From positions 1 to 16,071 of the forward strand of contig JAUYGU010000001.1 of assembly GCA_030690405.1 (NCBI GenBank): 16,071 nucleotides of DNA. The letters are read 5' to 3'. Shown piece by piece: positions 14,403 through 16,071 of this stretch. The notes beneath the pieces are model-generated. The model did not search any database. It had not been told where the DNA came from and worked only from the letters and a program-made list of their open reading frames with translations. This stretch comes from Dehalococcoidia bacterium. Its GTDB lineage: Bacteria; Chloroflexota; Dehalococcoidia; SM23-28-2; RBG-16-64-32. The first letter of the stretch is position 1. Every line of letters starts with the position of its first letter. The position numbers and the translations under genes were made by a program.

Positions 14403-15131
14403 TCAGCGCGAGCCCTTAAATTTCGCCACTAGGCTCCAGGCGGCGGGCAGCGTCACGGAGGCGAGGAGGAGCTTCATCAGGTCGCCGACGATGAAGGGGT
14501 AGAGGCCACCCTGGAACGCCTTGTCCCAGGTGCCGGAGCCGGCGATCAGATCGCCCAGGGGCTTGCCGGCGGCGGGGTGGATCCAGCCGCTCCCAATGAG
14601 GTAGGCAAGCCAGAGTATGCCGGGGATGTATATTGCGGCGTTGCCCAGCAGCATCCCCAGGTGCACCCAGGGCTTCCGGTCCCACTGGCGCTCCGCCAGG
14701 AAGCCCACCAGCGCGGCCGCCAAGATGAAGCCGACGATATAGCCACCGCTGGAGATGTCCCACACCAGGGCATGGGTGCCGTCCCAGGGCAGGATGAAGT
14801 GCATGTCCCAGTTGCCGGTCACGCCGGCGTTCCCCGGGGCGAACACCGGCAGGCCAATCATCCCCACCAGCATGTAGATGGACAGTGAGCCGGCGCCCCG
14901 CCAGGCCCCCAGCGCGCCCCCCGTTACGAGGACGGCGAAGGTCTGGCCGGTGATCGGCACCGTGGTCCAGGGCAGCCGAACAGCGATCTGAGCGCACAGG
15001 GCAACGAACCCTGCGAAACCCACCATGAGTGCGATGTCGCGTGCCAGGGCCGCGGTCCGGCTGTCCGTCTGCAGCCGCGGGAACACCGCATCTGCCAGAG
15101 TCAAGGCCTCGGTATAGGTACCAGCACGCAT
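14403..15131 (-). CDS. bioY: BioY, substrate-binding component of a biotin ECF transporter
   Basis: A 242-residue membrane protein of the BioY family, which captures biotin and works alone or with an ECF energising module (BioM ATPase, BioN). Family motifs are VPITGQTFAVLVTGGALGAWRG (about 77-98) followed by the YMLVGMIGLPVFAPG helix, SSGGYIVGF (about 147-155) and the C-terminal GGLYPFIVGDLMKLLLA. It is longer than typical BioY (about 190 residues). Extra length comes from an approx. 35-residue N-terminal lead and a Trp-rich insertion after PVFAPG (GNWDMHFILPWDGTHALVWD). The start ATG 15129-15131 has GGAGG seven bases upstream. No bioM, bioN or biotin synthesis gene is near, so it may use a shared ECF module. 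Confidence 0.93.
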   Translation of the reverse strand: MRAGTYTEALTLADAVFPRLQTDSRTAALARDIALMVGFAGFVALCAQIAVRLPWTTVPITGQTFAVLVTGGALGAWRGAGSLSIYMLVGMIGLPVFAPGNAGVTGNWDMHFILPWDGTHALVWDISSGGYIVGFILAAALVGFLAERQWDRKPWVHLGMLLGNAAIYIPGILWLAYLIGSGWIHPAAGKPLGDLIAGSGTWDKAFQGGLYPFIVGDLMKLLLASVTLPAAWSLVAKFKGSR

Positions 15132-15169
15132 GACGCTGCCTCCACATAGAAGTGATAAATGCCGCGCCT

Positions 15170-15199
15170 ATCCTACGCCGCAGGGAAGCGTTGAATCAA
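15170..15199 (-). promoter_or_regulatory. Possible promoter of bioY
   Basis: On the minus strand TTGATT (15194-15199) and TAGGAT (15170-15175) are 18 bases apart, each 4/6 to consensus, about 40 bases before the bioY ATG. It lies just after the end of the preceding gene in a relatively AT-rich patch. No BirA-type operator palindrome is obvious. Confidence 0.4.
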
Positions 15200-15223
15200 G
15201 CCGCGTGCGGCGGGGCGCGGCCG

Positions 15224-15904
15224 CTAGAGGCGCCTCGCCTGCAGGCGGGAGAGAACCGCCAACCCCTTGCGGGTATCGCTGGCCACCCGCGCCGGGTCGG
15301 AGTTGTTCACGCGGTGCTTGAACAGCCAGTACGTGAACTCGTGCAGGTCGCCCAGAGAGAGGCCCTCGCCGTCGGCGCTGCCATGCCCGCGGAACCGCTC
15401 GAAAAGCTCCCGACGGCTGGCTCCGTAGATGCGCTGGCAGACCTCCTCGTCGATGTGGCCGTTCTCCCACACCTTGCTCAGCCGCTCCTTCTGCACCTCC
15501 TGCGCCACGCCCAACTGGAGCGCCTCCTCCACCTGGACACCGTAGAGGAAGTTCAGGTGAGCGCGGTGCTTGGCGGGGCCCAGCAGCCGGCGGAACTCCT
15601 CCTCCGTGACCTCAATGGGGAAGCGGGCGTGCAGCAGCAGCGCCTCGCGCTCATCTTCGGGGGTCAGCTCCGTCACGGTCTCGCACAGCCTCTCGGCCAG
15701 GAGCAGCCAGTCGAACGCCTCGCCGCCGATCAAGTAGCGATAAGCGCGGCCGTCCACCTCCTCCTCGGCCAGGGGCCAATCCCCCACGGCCTGCAGGACA
15801 GCGACGAACCAGTGCTGCGCGCCGCCCTGGACCGAATCCCGCAGGCCGGCCAGGAGGGTCTCTACCCTCGTATCGCAGTCAGGGGGAGCGGTACGGCGAG
15901 GCAT
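15224..15904 (-). CDS. Conserved hypothetical protein downstream of the probable secA
   Basis: A 226-residue, acidic, predominantly helical soluble protein with no signal peptide or membrane segment. I do not recognise a named domain. Notable stretches are HWFVAVLQAVGDWPLAEEEV (about 31-50), GGEAFDWLLLAERLCETV (60-77), an LTPEDEREALLLHARFPIEV segment, and a C-terminal GDLHEFTYWLFKHRVNNSDP. It has three scattered cysteines and no metal motif. It begins ten bases after the stop of the SEC-C protein, with AGAGGTGG upstream of its ATG (15902-15904), so the two are probably co-transcribed. The reading frame is long, has good codon composition, and no competing gene overlaps. The function is unknown; a link to secretion is only suggested by position. 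Confidence 0.8.
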   Translation of the reverse strand: MPRRTAPPDCDTRVETLLAGLRDSVQGGAQHWFVAVLQAVGDWPLAEEEVDGRAYRYLIGGEAFDWLLLAERLCETVTELTPEDEREALLLHARFPIEVTEEEFRRLLGPAKHRAHLNFLYGVQVEEALQLGVAQEVQKERLSKVWENGHIDEEVCQRIYGASRRELFERFRGHGSADGEGLSLGDLHEFTYWLFKHRVNNSDPARVASDTRKGLAVLSRLQARRL

Positions 15905-15914
15905 GGTGCCACCT

Positions 15915-16071
<157 letters not shown>

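Noticed and set aside
12141..14432. A 763-codon open frame on the plus strand across valS
   Set aside because: It is antisense to a clear valS and has the His/Arg/Gln/Gly/Val-rich composition typical of GC-rich shadow frames, with no recognisable domain.

Overview
This GC-rich window looks like a chromosomal segment of a bacterium. It is dominated by one minus-strand operon for respiratory complex I. The gene order is nuoA-B-C-D-H-I-J-K-L-M-N, without nuoE, nuoF or nuoG. That 11-subunit layout, together with the short HicB/HicA pair, the BioY gene and the palindromic intergenic repeat, suggests Chloroflexota (perhaps a Dehalococcoidia-like lineage). The assignment is an inference from gene content and is not proven here.

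Layout, from the right end in the direction of transcription (everything is on the minus strand except the transposase fragment). A SEC-C zinc motif, probably the end of secA (15915-16071), is followed closely by a conserved hypothetical gene (15224-15904). Next comes bioY, a biotin transporter substrate-binding subunit (14403-15131), with a good ribosome binding site and a plausible promoter. Then valS (11541-14237) has a strong sigma70-like promoter and a leader with two perfect hairpins. A 330-base intergenic stretch (11211-11540) holds several inverted and direct repeats and the promoter of the nuo operon. The nuo operon fills 689-11210 with overlaps or very short gaps between genes.

Directly behind nuoN, 9 bases after its stop, lies a hicA-hicB toxin-antitoxin pair (204-679), apparently on the same transcript. 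Behind hicB there is a short stretch resembling a decayed second copy of the nuoN 3' end. The window then begins with the 3' end and terminal repeat of an ISL3-family insertion sequence on the plus strand (1-141). The left end therefore looks like a small accessory junction attached to the tail of a housekeeping operon.

Function: NuoB, C, D and I form the quinone-reducing connecting module (clusters N2, N6a and N6b). NuoA, H, J, K, L, M and N form the membrane proton-pumping arm. With no NADH-oxidising module encoded here, electrons may come from ferredoxin or another donor, or nuoEFG may lie elsewhere. Oddities worth attention are a tandemly duplicated charged helical tail on NuoC, loss of the usual TM7 lysine in NuoM, an acidic proline-rich tail on NuoI, and the hicAB cassette with the duplicated nuoN tail. 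I did not find a clearly new multi-gene system.
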